The position numbers and the translations under genes are program-made. The notes under the pieces were generated by a model. The model saw only the letters and a list, made by a program, of their open reading frames with translations. It ran no database searches and was not told where the DNA came from. Of a DNA stretch of 64,000 nucleotides, positions 1-8,217 are shown one piece after another; position 1 is the first letter of the stretch; each line of letters begins with the position of its first letter. The stretch is from JAFGVL01 sp963662245 (lineage in GTDB: Bacteria > Bacteroidota > Bacteroidia > Bacteroidales > Paludibacteraceae), in the NCBI GenBank assembly GCA_963662245.2, contig CAXXVQ010000008.1, positions 434,001-498,000 on the forward strand. Reading direction: 5' to 3'.

Positions 1-129
1 AAAGAGGATATTAAGCCTGTTGATCCTCCAAAATTACCACAAAGAGACCAGTCGAACAAGAAAAGTCGTTTTAAGGATTTTGGAGAAAAAGTTTCAGGAT
101 TTCTTTTTAACGATCGTGATTTCGAATAA
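1..129 (+). CDS. ftsA: Cell division protein FtsA, C-terminal end (partial)
   Basis: Only the last 42 codons are inside the window; the frame is open from base 1 and stops at 127-129. The visible tail is a proline- and lysine-rich linker followed by a short amphipathic stretch (FKDFGEKVSGFLF) ending in acidic residues. FtsA is known to bind the membrane through such a C-terminal amphipathic helix and to tether FtsZ at the division site. The assignment rests on this tail and on the position 26 bp upstream of ftsZ, the usual ftsA-ftsZ order. The catalytic actin-like fold is outside the window, so the identity is inferred. Confidence 0.8.
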   Translation, partial: KEDIKPVDPPKLPQRDQSNKKSRFKDFGEKVSGFLFNDRDFE

Positions 130-155
130 AAATAAAAACACAAAGCGATATTCCT

Positions 156-1478
156 ATGGAAGCTATTGACTTAATAGAATTTGATGCTCCGGCAGAACAT
201 TCATCAATCATAAAAGTAATTGGTGTTGGTGGAGGTGGAAATAATGCCGTAAACCACATGTTCCGAGAAGGTATCAAAGATGTATCATTTGTTATCTGCA
301 ATACCGATAATCAAGCGTTAAACAAGTCTCCTATTGAAAAGAAAATTCAGTTAGGACCTGAAGTAACATCCGGATTAGGTGCAGGAAATAATCCTGAAGT
401 TGCCAAAGCAGCAGCTGAAGAAAGTATTGACGAAATCCGTTCTATCTTGTCCGGAAATACAAAGATGGTATTTGTTACTGCCGGTATGGGTGGTGGAACC
501 GGAACCGGTGCTGCTCCTGTAATTGCCAAAGTAGCTAAGGAGATGGATATCCTTACTGTGGGGATTGTAACCATTCCATTTGCCTTTGAAGGAAATAAAA
601 AAATTGCTCAGGCTTTGGCCGGAGTGAAACAAATGAGTGATAATGTAGATGCTCTTTTGGTTATTAATAATGAGCGTTTGCGCGACATATATCCGGAGCT
701 GGATTTATCAAATGCTTTTGCGAAAGCAGATGATGTTTTAAAAGATGCAGCAAAAGGTATAGCTGAGATTATCACAATTCACGGACATATCAATGTTGAC
801 TTTGCCGATGTCAATACTATCATGCGAGATGGTGGTGTTGCCATCATGAATACAGGGTATGCCTCGGGTGAAGGTCGTTTGCGTAAGGCAATTGATGATG
901 CATTAGCTTCGCCACTATTGCGTAATAATGATATTCGTGGAGCTAAGAAAATCTTACTTAACTTCTACTGTCGTCAAGATGAAACAGCAATTAAGATGGA
1001 TGAAATTACGCAAGTAAATGAATTCATGGAAACTGTTGGTCAGGATGTGGAAGTTATTTGGGGTGTATGCTTTGATAATGAACTTCAGGAGGAGGTAAAA
1101 ATTACCTTAATAGCAACCGGTTTTGGTGTAAATGATGTTGCTACACCTGTTTCTAGAATGCCTGTTGTAGATTTAAATACAGCACCTGAGCCTGCTAAAG
1201 ATATTTTTTCACAGCAGCCTGAAATTATTACAGCGGTTCCTGAACCACAAGTGCATGCACATACTCAGTCGCAGCCTGTTGTAGATAAAGAAATGTTTGA
1301 AGAGTATTATGGTAATACGAAAGCAGAACAACAGAAAAAAGCTGATAATTTCGCAAGTATGGTTCAGCATATTGATGATGAGAAAGTAGTAGAAGAACTT
1401 GAAAATATACCTGCCTATAAGCGTAGAGTGCAAGGCGGAGGTCCTCAAGCCTACAAGCCAAGAAACATAAATCAATAA
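156..1478 (+). CDS. ftsZ: Cell division GTPase FtsZ
   Basis: Tubulin-like GTPase that polymerises into the cytokinetic Z ring. The 440-residue product has the N-terminal nucleotide-binding loop GGGGNNAVNHM (about residues 25-35) and the tubulin signature GGGTGTGAAP (112-121). The GTPase and C-terminal domains run to about residue 320. A variable, Gln/Pro-rich linker of about 90 residues follows, and then a conserved tail around ENIPAYKRR, the kind of peptide that binds FtsA. It lies 26 bp after ftsA and is probably co-transcribed with it. The ATG at 156 places the glycine-rich loop at the normal distance. Length and motifs are typical of Bacteroidota FtsZ. Confidence 0.98.
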   Translation: MEAIDLIEFDAPAEHSSIIKVIGVGGGGNNAVNHMFREGIKDVSFVICNTDNQALNKSPIEKKIQLGPEVTSGLGAGNNPEVAKAAAEESIDEIRSILSGNTKMVFVTAGMGGGTGTGAAPVIAKVAKEMDILTVGIVTIPFAFEGNKKIAQALAGVKQMSDNVDALLVINNERLRDIYPELDLSNAFAKADDVLKDAAKGIAEIITIHGHINVDFADVNTIMRDGGVAIMNTGYASGEGRLRKAIDDALASPLLRNNDIRGAKKILLNFYCRQDETAIKMDEITQVNEFMETVGQDVEVIWGVCFDNELQEEVKITLIATGFGVNDVATPVSRMPVVDLNTAPEPAKDIFSQQPEIITAVPEPQVHAHTQSQPVVDKEMFEEYYGNTKAEQQKKADNFASMVQHIDDEKVVEELENIPAYKRRVQGGGPQAYKPRNINQ

Positions 1479-1591
1479 AACTAATAAAAATAATGAAATT
1501 AATGTGCTAATGTTACGCGTGAAGTCTACAGAGATTTTATGTATTAATTGGCACATTATTCTTATTTGCACATTTGCACATTGAATATTAT

Positions 1592-2539
1592 ATGAAAAAA
1601 AATAACGGCAGACGCTCTGCCCCGAAAGATAAACCAAAGCAAACATCTATACGCGTTAAAGAGCCGATGGAATTAATGACATTTCTCGGCTTTCATTTTA
1701 ATGGTAAAAGCCGTACGGCATTAAAGTCAATGCTGGGTCAAAAGCATGTGTGTGTGAATGGTAAAGTTGTTACACAGTTTAATCATCAATTGCAAGTTGG
1801 CGATAGCGTAACTCTTAATTCTGGAAAAGTAGAATATGAGTTAAGAAGTACTCGTGTAAAAGTTGTGTATGAAGATGATTATTTGATTATCATTGACAAG
1901 CAAGAAGGACTTTTGGCAGTAGCAACAGATGAACGAAAAAAAGAAACTACTGCTTTTAATATTGTTTCAAATTATTTGAAGAAAAAAGATCCTAGAAATC
2001 GTTTGTTTGTGGTGCATCGTATAGATAGGGAGACTTCAGGTTTACTTATGTTTGCTAAGACAAAAGAGATGCAACTAGCCCTGCAGGATAACTGGCACGA
2101 GAATATTCGTGAACGAGTTTATGTTGCTGTGGTAGAAGGTGTTCCTGATAATGAAGAAGACACCATTGTTTCATATTTAAGAGAAAGTAAAGCGTTTAAA
2201 ATCCATTCTAGTAATAGTAGTGACGAAGGAAAAGAGGCTGTTACTCATTATCGTGTTGTGCGCAAAACAGATAAATACGCCTTGTTGAAAGTTGAGCTTG
2301 AGACTGGTCGTAAAAATCAGATTCGTGTACATATGCAAGAGATTGGTCATCCTATTATCGGAGATAAAAAATATGGAGCCGGACCATCACCAATAGGTCG
2401 AATTGCCTTGCATGCTCGTTCTATAGCTTTTAATCACCCGGTTACGAAGGAGCCTTTGCGTTTTGAAACTCCCATACCGAAAAAGTTTATGTCTCTTTTT
2501 GTAAAGCTTAAGAAGGCTGAGAAGGAGGAAGAAGATTAG
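1592..2539 (+). CDS. RluA-family pseudouridine synthase
   Basis: Isomerises specific uridines of structured RNA (rRNA or tRNA) to pseudouridine. I start it at the ATG at 1592 (MKKNNGRR..., 315 aa); an in-frame TTG at 1574 is less likely. Residues about 24-85 look like an S4 RNA-binding domain (FLGFHFNGKSRTALKSML). The catalytic motif HRIDRETSG lies at 142-150 with the invariant Asp at 145. The RKNQIRVH segment near residue 240 is also typical of the RluA family. The basic N terminus and acidic C terminus (KEEEED) are family-variable. The exact target base cannot be read from the sequence. A loose inverted repeat (1500-1511 with 1547-1558) separates it from ftsZ and may be a weak terminator. 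Confidence 0.9.
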   Translation: MKKNNGRRSAPKDKPKQTSIRVKEPMELMTFLGFHFNGKSRTALKSMLGQKHVCVNGKVVTQFNHQLQVGDSVTLNSGKVEYELRSTRVKVVYEDDYLIIIDKQEGLLAVATDERKKETTAFNIVSNYLKKKDPRNRLFVVHRIDRETSGLLMFAKTKEMQLALQDNWHENIRERVYVAVVEGVPDNEEDTIVSYLRESKAFKIHSSNSSDEGKEAVTHYRVVRKTDKYALLKVELETGRKNQIRVHMQEIGHPIIGDKKYGAGPSPIGRIALHARSIAFNHPVTKEPLRFETPIPKKFMSLFVKLKKAEKEEED

Positions 2540-2577
2540 ATTTTAGTATAAGTCAAGTTTTTTATCAAAAAAGGTAA

Positions 2578-3000
2578 ATGAAAGCTTATAATACAAATCA
2601 TATGTTTTTAGCAAAGACAGCTAAAACTCACATTCAGATGCTTAGGTTCGCTGCGACTGGTGGGATTGGGACTTTGGTTGATTATCTTTTGCTGTATTCA
2701 CTTACTGAATATTTACATGTGTATTATTTATTCTCAGCTGTTATTAGTTTTTTTGTGTGTATGGTAATCAATTACTTTCTTTCCATTCGCTGGGTTTTTA
2801 ATAAAAGGAAGTATGGTACTGGTGTGAAAGAATTTGGGCTATTTATTTTAACAGGAATAGGTGGGTTGCTATTAAATGAAGTTCTGATTTGGGCTTTTAC
2901 AGAAAAACTAGGAATGTATTATTTGTGGTCAAAAACCATGGCATTAGTTTTTCTGTTTTTATATAGTTTTTTTGTTAGAAAAGTACTGTTATTCAGATAA
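2578..3000 (+). CDS. GtrA-like small membrane protein
   Basis: The 140-residue protein has four predicted membrane segments, spaced as in the GtrA/DPMS family: around residues 21-40, 46-70 (IINYFLSIRWVFNKR), 85-107 and 115-138. GtrA-like proteins are thought to flip or bind lipid-linked sugars for surface polysaccharide or O-antigen modification. The NYFLxxRWVF motif after TM2 is characteristic of the family. It follows the pseudouridine synthase by 38 bp on the same strand and ends just before a convergent terminator. No glycosyltransferase is adjacent, so its specific pathway is unknown. Confidence 0.85.
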   Translation: MKAYNTNHMFLAKTAKTHIQMLRFAATGGIGTLVDYLLLYSLTEYLHVYYLFSAVISFFVCMVINYFLSIRWVFNKRKYGTGVKEFGLFILTGIGGLLLNEVLIWAFTEKLGMYYLWSKTMALVFLFLYSFFVRKVLLFR

Positions 3001-3007
3001 TTTATTT

Positions 3008-3045
3008 ACCTCAGTTTGTAAAATACGAACTGAGGTTTATTTTTC
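3008..3045. terminator. Bidirectional terminator between convergent genes
   Basis: A 12-bp inverted repeat with one G-U wobble (3008-3019 and 3025-3036, 5-nt loop) is followed by a T-rich run on the + strand. It lies between the GtrA-like stop at 3000 and the stop of the reverse-strand T9SS gene at 3037, so it probably serves both. Confidence 0.75.
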
Positions 3046-5661
3046 TATCCAAAACCACCCTTTCTTAGCCGGTTTTCCTTTCTCAAGTTCCAAAATATAG
3101 AAATATGTTCCTGCAGGAGGTCTGTTGCCATTTTTTGTTGTTCCATCCCAATCGTTAAGATATGGTTTAGCTTCAAAAAGTTTATTTCCCCAGCGATTAA
3201 GAATCATGATGTGATTGTTCGGATATTTTTCAAGATTATCAATCACAAGATAGTCATTTACTCCATCGCCATTAGGTGAGAAACCTTGTGGTACATTAAT
3301 GTCATAGTCAAGAATAACTGTAAGTTCTAAATTTACAATACTGTCACAATTGTACATGTTTAGTAAGTATGCCCAATATGAGCCGGATTCAGTATAGCTT
3401 TCTCCATTAAACTCATAATATTCATCTTCATTAATAGTAGCACTTAGGAATATGCTGTCAATTTGATTAACAGTAAGGTTTAAGGTGAAAATGCTGTCGC
3501 AGCCTGTAGCTGTTGATACAGTATCACTATAAATGCCCGTTTGTATAAGCGTATCACCTCTAAAAATAGTGTATTCATCAGAGCAAATGCTTTTACTAGA
3601 ATTTATCAGCTTTGGACCCTTGTATAGGTGTAAGGTGATAATGCTATCACAGCCTTCTAAAGTAGTAAGAGTGTCAATGTAAGTTCCACTGGCATTTAGT
3701 ATCTCACTATTGAAATCATAAGTTTCGTTTTTACAGATGGAGTCGTACAGTACGGTGTATAATTTCCTTATTGTAATGGTAATTGAATCAATTTGCGAGT
3801 TGTAATTACCATAACTGGAGTAAACATAATAGGTGGTGGTGTCAATTGGGTTTACTGTAATAGATGACCCCGTTTCAGCTAATGTGTCCGTTTGTGTAAA
3901 CCAGGTGTATTGGGCATCCTTAATACTGGAAGTGCAACTTATGATTACACTTTCTCCTTTACATATAATGGTATCAGAAGCTGTAATATTGTTTTCTGCC
4001 TTTCTTAGCCAAATATTACCGCTAATAGTGTCAGTCATGCAGGAGCGGACTATGAGCATTGAAATAGTGTTAACTCCATCATTTAAATCAGATGCAGGAA
4101 GTTGCCATGAGTATGAAACTTGTCCGGTATCATTCGGTTGTAAGTAAATACTATCATTAACTACCCAAATTACGGAATCAAATTCAGAGCCTATTTCTCT
4201 GGAAATTGTAACGGTATCATTTACATCATAGGTATTTGTTTCTTCTTCTGTGTCAAAATAGATCGTATTTAAGCTGTCAGAGCTATTGCCTACATTGTAA
4301 TAATCTTCAAGATTGTATAGCGAACAGCCCATGGTATAACCATAAGATTCATACTTGATGCTGCTATTGTTGGCATAACCATATACATAAGCCATATATC
4401 CTTCATTACTGATTAAAGAGTGTGAAGTTGAATCTATTTCGATAACGGCAAAGGAATAAGCTGTGTCTTGTGCAAATGGTTTAAAATAGCTGCTTATTTC
4501 ACTTTCATCCAGATAGATGTCAGAGATGTTGTCGGTTTTGGTTTTGACTTGTAGGTAATGATTTGTTATTCTAGGAGTTGGGCAGCTTGCAAATATTGAT
4601 TCTTTAAGAGTCTGCTCTGCGGGGTTTATCCAAAGCATAAATGGATCTCCAAAACCGGAGCAGTTACTTCCTATCGCATATTGAGTTACAGAGATGGGTT
4701 TGTCGCCTTCAATTAATACACCTGAATAGCTAGCATCTGCTTCTATATAATCTCCTTGGTTTATTAATTGGGTATTGTTTTGGTTGTCAGATTTAATGCT
4801 TATTAAGGTGTTGTCTTCCTTTGGGATGATTATGACTTTAGAATCCGTAGGTCTATCCATTGTGCTATTAACAAGATATTTCTTTCCCCAAGTATTAATT
4901 GGAGGGACTTGTTCTACAAGGACATCACAGCAGCAGCAAGAGTTTTCGTTTATGTAAGGGACATAAGGACAATAATTCCCGGAAAAAACAGCCAGCTTTT
5001 TGCAGTTTAAGGATTTAATTGTTGAGCCTAATAAGTTATAACCTGTTAGTAGAATAGTTTCCCCTTTGTTTAGCAATTTGGAGTAGGTTACATTGTCATT
5101 GTATCTTGTTGGAACTCCATTCTCATTGTCAATACCGTTATTTAAGCTAAATTCAACTTGCGTGTTGTCTTCTGTTGCAACCGCAATAAAGGTTGATGTG
5201 CTGTCATCAATATAGCTTGCTATTTTGTATGAATAGCCTAAAGCTGAGGTTGGAAGTACACATGAAGCATCAAAACTATTTGCTTTTTGGTTACCTAAGT
5301 AGAGTGCAACAGTATCAGTAGTGGTAATATAAATTCCTTTTTGGAAAATTCCCACAGTGTCATTTACGCTCGTGCAATATGATTGTTCGTAAGGTATGTA
5401 AACCTTTTCAATCGTATTTGCTGCAACAGAAAAGCTTTGTGAATATCCGGTATTGGGGTTTGAGACTGTTCCCGAACAGCCATTCTTTGAGGAGACAAGG
5501 ATGTATAAGTCTAGATAATGCTCTGGATTTGAATTAACCTGCTCTTGGCTAATTCTTCCATAAAAGCTTAGCCAGAACTCTTTGCCAAGATTTGTTTTTT
5601 GGCTAAAAAGAACTGTGGTAAATAAGCTGGTTAGAAATAAGAGAAGAATTCTTTTGAACAT
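3037..5661 (-). CDS. T9SS type-B surface protein with IgGFc-binding-like N-terminal region
   Basis: Predicted secreted or surface-attached protein of 874 residues. A signal peptide (KRILLLFLTSLFTTVLFS-Q) leads into a region of about 400 residues beginning NLGKEFWLSFYG. Its layout of adhesive beta modules (VALYLGNQ..., TEDNTQVEF...) resembles the IgGFc-binding family. The middle holds Ig-like segments and several repeats of the form C..E.Y.F.G..L...G.Y.DT..T..GCDSI..L.L, as in many Bacteroidota adhesins. The last 90 residues (FSPNGDGVNDYLVI ... ILNRWGNKLFEA ... DWDGTTKNGNRPPAGTYFYIL) are the CHU_C sorting domain for type IX secretion. Unlike the other two CHU_C genes here, it has no adjacent PorP/SprF gene. 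Ligand unknown. Confidence 0.88.
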   Translation of the reverse strand: MFKRILLLFLTSLFTTVLFSQKTNLGKEFWLSFYGRISQEQVNSNPEHYLDLYILVSSKNGCSGTVSNPNTGYSQSFSVAANTIEKVYIPYEQSYCTSVNDTVGIFQKGIYITTTDTVALYLGNQKANSFDASCVLPTSALGYSYKIASYIDDSTSTFIAVATEDNTQVEFSLNNGIDNENGVPTRYNDNVTYSKLLNKGETILLTGYNLLGSTIKSLNCKKLAVFSGNYCPYVPYINENSCCCCDVLVEQVPPINTWGKKYLVNSTMDRPTDSKVIIIPKEDNTLISIKSDNQNNTQLINQGDYIEADASYSGVLIEGDKPISVTQYAIGSNCSGFGDPFMLWINPAEQTLKESIFASCPTPRITNHYLQVKTKTDNISDIYLDESEISSYFKPFAQDTAYSFAVIEIDSTSHSLISNEGYMAYVYGYANNSSIKYESYGYTMGCSLYNLEDYYNVGNSSDSLNTIYFDTEEETNTYDVNDTVTISREIGSEFDSVIWVVNDSIYLQPNDTGQVSYSWQLPASDLNDGVNTISMLIVRSCMTDTISGNIWLRKAENNITASDTIICKGESVIISCTSSIKDAQYTWFTQTDTLAETGSSITVNPIDTTTYYVYSSYGNYNSQIDSITITIRKLYTVLYDSICKNETYDFNSEILNASGTYIDTLTTLEGCDSIITLHLYKGPKLINSSKSICSDEYTIFRGDTLIQTGIYSDTVSTATGCDSIFTLNLTVNQIDSIFLSATINEDEYYEFNGESYTESGSYWAYLLNMYNCDSIVNLELTVILDYDINVPQGFSPNGDGVNDYLVIDNLEKYPNNHIMILNRWGNKLFEAKPYLNDWDGTTKNGNRPPAGTYFYILELEKGKPAKKGWFWIEK

Positions 5662-5718
5662 GTCATTCCTTTTTGATGTCTCAAAGATATAAATTTCATT
5701 TATAGATATTTAAAAAGA

Positions 5719-5748
5719 AAAAGCCATTACTATTGAGTAATGGCTTTT
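5719..5748 (-). terminator. Terminator of lepA
   Basis: A perfect 13-bp inverted repeat (5719-5731 with 5736-5748, 4-nt loop) lies 20 bp past the lepA stop. Read on the reverse strand it is followed by a T-rich run. Confidence 0.85.
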
Positions 5749-5768
5749 ATTATTTTTTATTGACTGTT

Positions 5769-7556
5769 TTAGTCTAATTTTAACACAGCTAAGAAAGCTT
5801 TCTGTGGAACTTCTACATTTCCGATTTGCTTCATACGCTTTTTACCTTTTTTCTGTTTCTCAAGCAGTTTACGCTTACGCGAAATATCACCACCATAACA
5901 TTTTGCAGTTACATCTTTACGCACGGCCTTGATAGTTTCACGAGCGATAATTTTAGCTCCAATAGCGGCTTGAATGGCGATATCAAATTGTTGGCGAGGA
6001 ATAAGCTCTCTTAATTTTTCGCACATGCGACGACCAAGAGTTACAGCATTGTCAAAGTGAATCAATGATGACAAAGCATCCACAGACTCACCATTTAGAA
6101 GAATGTCTAATTTGATAAGTTTTGATGGACGATAGTCAATCATATGGTAATCAAACGATGCGTAACCTTTAGAGATGCTTTTTAGTTTATCATAAAAATC
6201 AAATACGATTTCACCAAGAGGCATTTCGTAGATTAATTCAATTCTATCTCCAGAAATGTATTCTTGCTTAATAAGATCGCCTCTTTTGCCTAAACAAAGA
6301 GTCATAATTTGACCAATATAGCTTGTTTTTGTGATGATAGAAGCTTTAATGTATGGTTCTTCGATTCGGTCAATATGAGTAATATCCGGTAAGCCTGATG
6401 GGTTGTGTACCTGAAGCATTTCACCTTTTCTTGTGAAAACCTTATATTGTACATTGGGTACAGTAGTAATAACGCTCATGTCGAATTCACGATCAAGGCG
6501 TTCTTGAATGATTTCCATGTGAAGCATGCCTAAGAAACCGCAACGGAATCCGAAACCTAGTGCTGCTGATGATTCAGGTTCAAAAGTTAGGGAAGCATCA
6601 TTTAGTTGAAGCTTCTCCATTGATGCTCGAAGATCTTCATAATCTTCTGAATCAATAGGATAAACTCCGGCAAATACCATTGGTTTTACTTCTTCAAAAC
6701 CTTCAATTGCTTTGTCACAAGGTTTAGATACTTGCGTAATGGTATCTCCAACTTTTACCTCTTTTGAAGTTTTAATACCAGATATGATATATCCAACATC
6801 TCCTGCACTCAAGCTTTTTTGAGGCATCATATCTAATTTAAGAACTCCAATTTCGTCGGCATCATATTGTTTTCCGGTAGCAACAAACTTAACTAAATCG
6901 CCTTTGTTGATTGTTCCGTTAAGAATCTTGAAATATGCAATGATACCTCTAAATGAGTTGAAAACAGAGTCAAAAATCAAGCATTGAAGTGGAGCTTCCG
7001 GGTCACCTTTGGGAGCAGGTACACGCTCAATGATTGCTTCAATAATCTCTTCAATACCCAGTCCTGTTTTACCACTTGCACGAATGATTTCTTCCGGCTT
7101 ACTGCCAAGGAGTTCAACTATTTGATCTTCAACTTCTTCCGGCATCGCACTATCCATATCCATTTTATTCATTACCGGAATAATTTCCAAGTCATGTTCA
7201 ATGGCCATATAAAGGTTTGAAATAGTTTGAGCTTGAATACCCTGAGTTGCATCTACAATAAGCAGAGCTCCTTCACAGGCTGCAATAGAACGCGAAACCT
7301 CATATGAGAAATCCACATGCCCCGGGGTGTCAATCAAGTTTAGAATGTATTGTTCGCCTTTGTATGTGTAGTTCATTTGTATGGCATGGCTCTTAATTGT
7401 GATACCACGCTCACGCTCAAGTTCCATATCATCTAGCACTTGTGCTTGAAGGTCTTTCCCGGAAACCGTGTTGGTAAACTCCAAAAGGCGATCTGCCAAT
7501 GTGCTCTTTCCATGGTCAATATGAGCAATAATACAAAAGTTACGAATTTTCTTCAT
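5769..7556 (-). CDS. lepA: Elongation factor 4 (LepA)
   Basis: Translational GTPase that acts on stalled or mistranslocated ribosomes. The 595-residue length is standard. Visible motifs are G1 AHIDHGKST (11-19), the ERERGITIKS switch region (about 47-56), G3 DTPGHVDF (76-83) and G4 NKMD (130-133). The LepA-specific C-terminal domain is present, with KRKLLEKQKKGKKRMK just before the end. It is transcribed alone, with a strong terminator downstream. The upstream 660 bp contain no gene. Confidence 0.98.
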   Translation of the reverse strand: MKKIRNFCIIAHIDHGKSTLADRLLEFTNTVSGKDLQAQVLDDMELERERGITIKSHAIQMNYTYKGEQYILNLIDTPGHVDFSYEVSRSIAACEGALLIVDATQGIQAQTISNLYMAIEHDLEIIPVMNKMDMDSAMPEEVEDQIVELLGSKPEEIIRASGKTGLGIEEIIEAIIERVPAPKGDPEAPLQCLIFDSVFNSFRGIIAYFKILNGTINKGDLVKFVATGKQYDADEIGVLKLDMMPQKSLSAGDVGYIISGIKTSKEVKVGDTITQVSKPCDKAIEGFEEVKPMVFAGVYPIDSEDYEDLRASMEKLQLNDASLTFEPESSAALGFGFRCGFLGMLHMEIIQERLDREFDMSVITTVPNVQYKVFTRKGEMLQVHNPSGLPDITHIDRIEEPYIKASIITKTSYIGQIMTLCLGKRGDLIKQEYISGDRIELIYEMPLGEIVFDFYDKLKSISKGYASFDYHMIDYRPSKLIKLDILLNGESVDALSSLIHFDNAVTLGRRMCEKLRELIPRQQFDIAIQAAIGAKIIARETIKAVRKDVTAKCYGGDISRKRKLLEKQKKGKKRMKQIGNVEVPQKAFLAVLKLD

Positions 7557-8217
7557 GTGTAGTAAAAAATGGGTCTGATTAATCGGCTGCGAAGATAAGT
7601 AAAACTTAAGGAGTTGGCAATAGGTGAAATTCGCTAAAAAGAAATGAGATAGTGAGTTATAAGAAACTCTTTTGTAATGTTTTTGAATCTGTTTTGAAGT
7701 TTTAGGATATTATGTTTGCAACTTGATGAAATCTATAGTTTTGTGCTAAAGATTTCTTAATGCTCTTCTAAATATTATATAGGTTGGTTGTAGATAGAAA
7801 ATACTAGGGCTTTCATTTGCATATGAATGAATGTTGTAGTTAGCAGATCTTATCATGAGTTACCCGGATACTAGGTTTGAATTTTGGTAATTTCAATTGT
7901 GTTCCCTTTTGACAGAAGTGCTGCATTTGCAGTTTAACACCAATGATTTTGGTCTGCTAACTCCCTATATTTTCGTAATACAGTTAATGTAGTAGATACA
8001 TTTTGTAATGTGTATTATGTTAATTCTTCCCCCTAATACACCTTAATATATAGTGTAGATTGTAGTTCTGCTTTTCTGAAATATTTCTGTAATATTTATT
8101 ACTAATCATTGTAATCTATCTATCTCATCTTTGTAATACCGCTGCTGTAAGTTTGCATTGTCAAAAGAAACACAAATAACAAATTAATCATTTTTCAATC
8201 AAACCAATTTAAGTAAA
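7557..8217. other. Gene-free spacer between divergent lepA and TonB receptor
   Basis: This 661-bp AT-rich spacer separates divergent genes. I see no coding sequence. A -7 box TAAGTTTG lies at 8148-8155, about 63 bp before the TonB-receptor start, without a well-placed -33 TTG. A 10-bp inverted repeat (AGTTAGCAGA at 7838-7847 and its complement at 7953-7962) spans the middle; its spacing of over 100 bp makes a role uncertain. Confidence 0.6.
8148..8155 (+). promoter_or_regulatory. Candidate -7 box for the TonB-dependent receptor
   Basis: TAAGTTTG matches the Bacteroidota -7 consensus TAnnTTTG. It predicts a start near 8162 and a leader of about 56 nt. No TTG is found 19-20 bp upstream, so this rests on one half of the promoter. 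Confidence 0.45.

Noticed and set aside
1209..1646. A 145-codon reverse ORF over the end of ftsZ and the start of the pseudouridine synthase gene.
   Set aside because: It is antisense to two well-supported genes. The hydrophobic product is a frame artefact.
7838..7962. A 10-bp inverted repeat in the lepA/TonB spacer as an operator.
   Set aside because: The arms are 105 bp apart and short. In 660 bp of AT-rich DNA such a pair could arise by chance.
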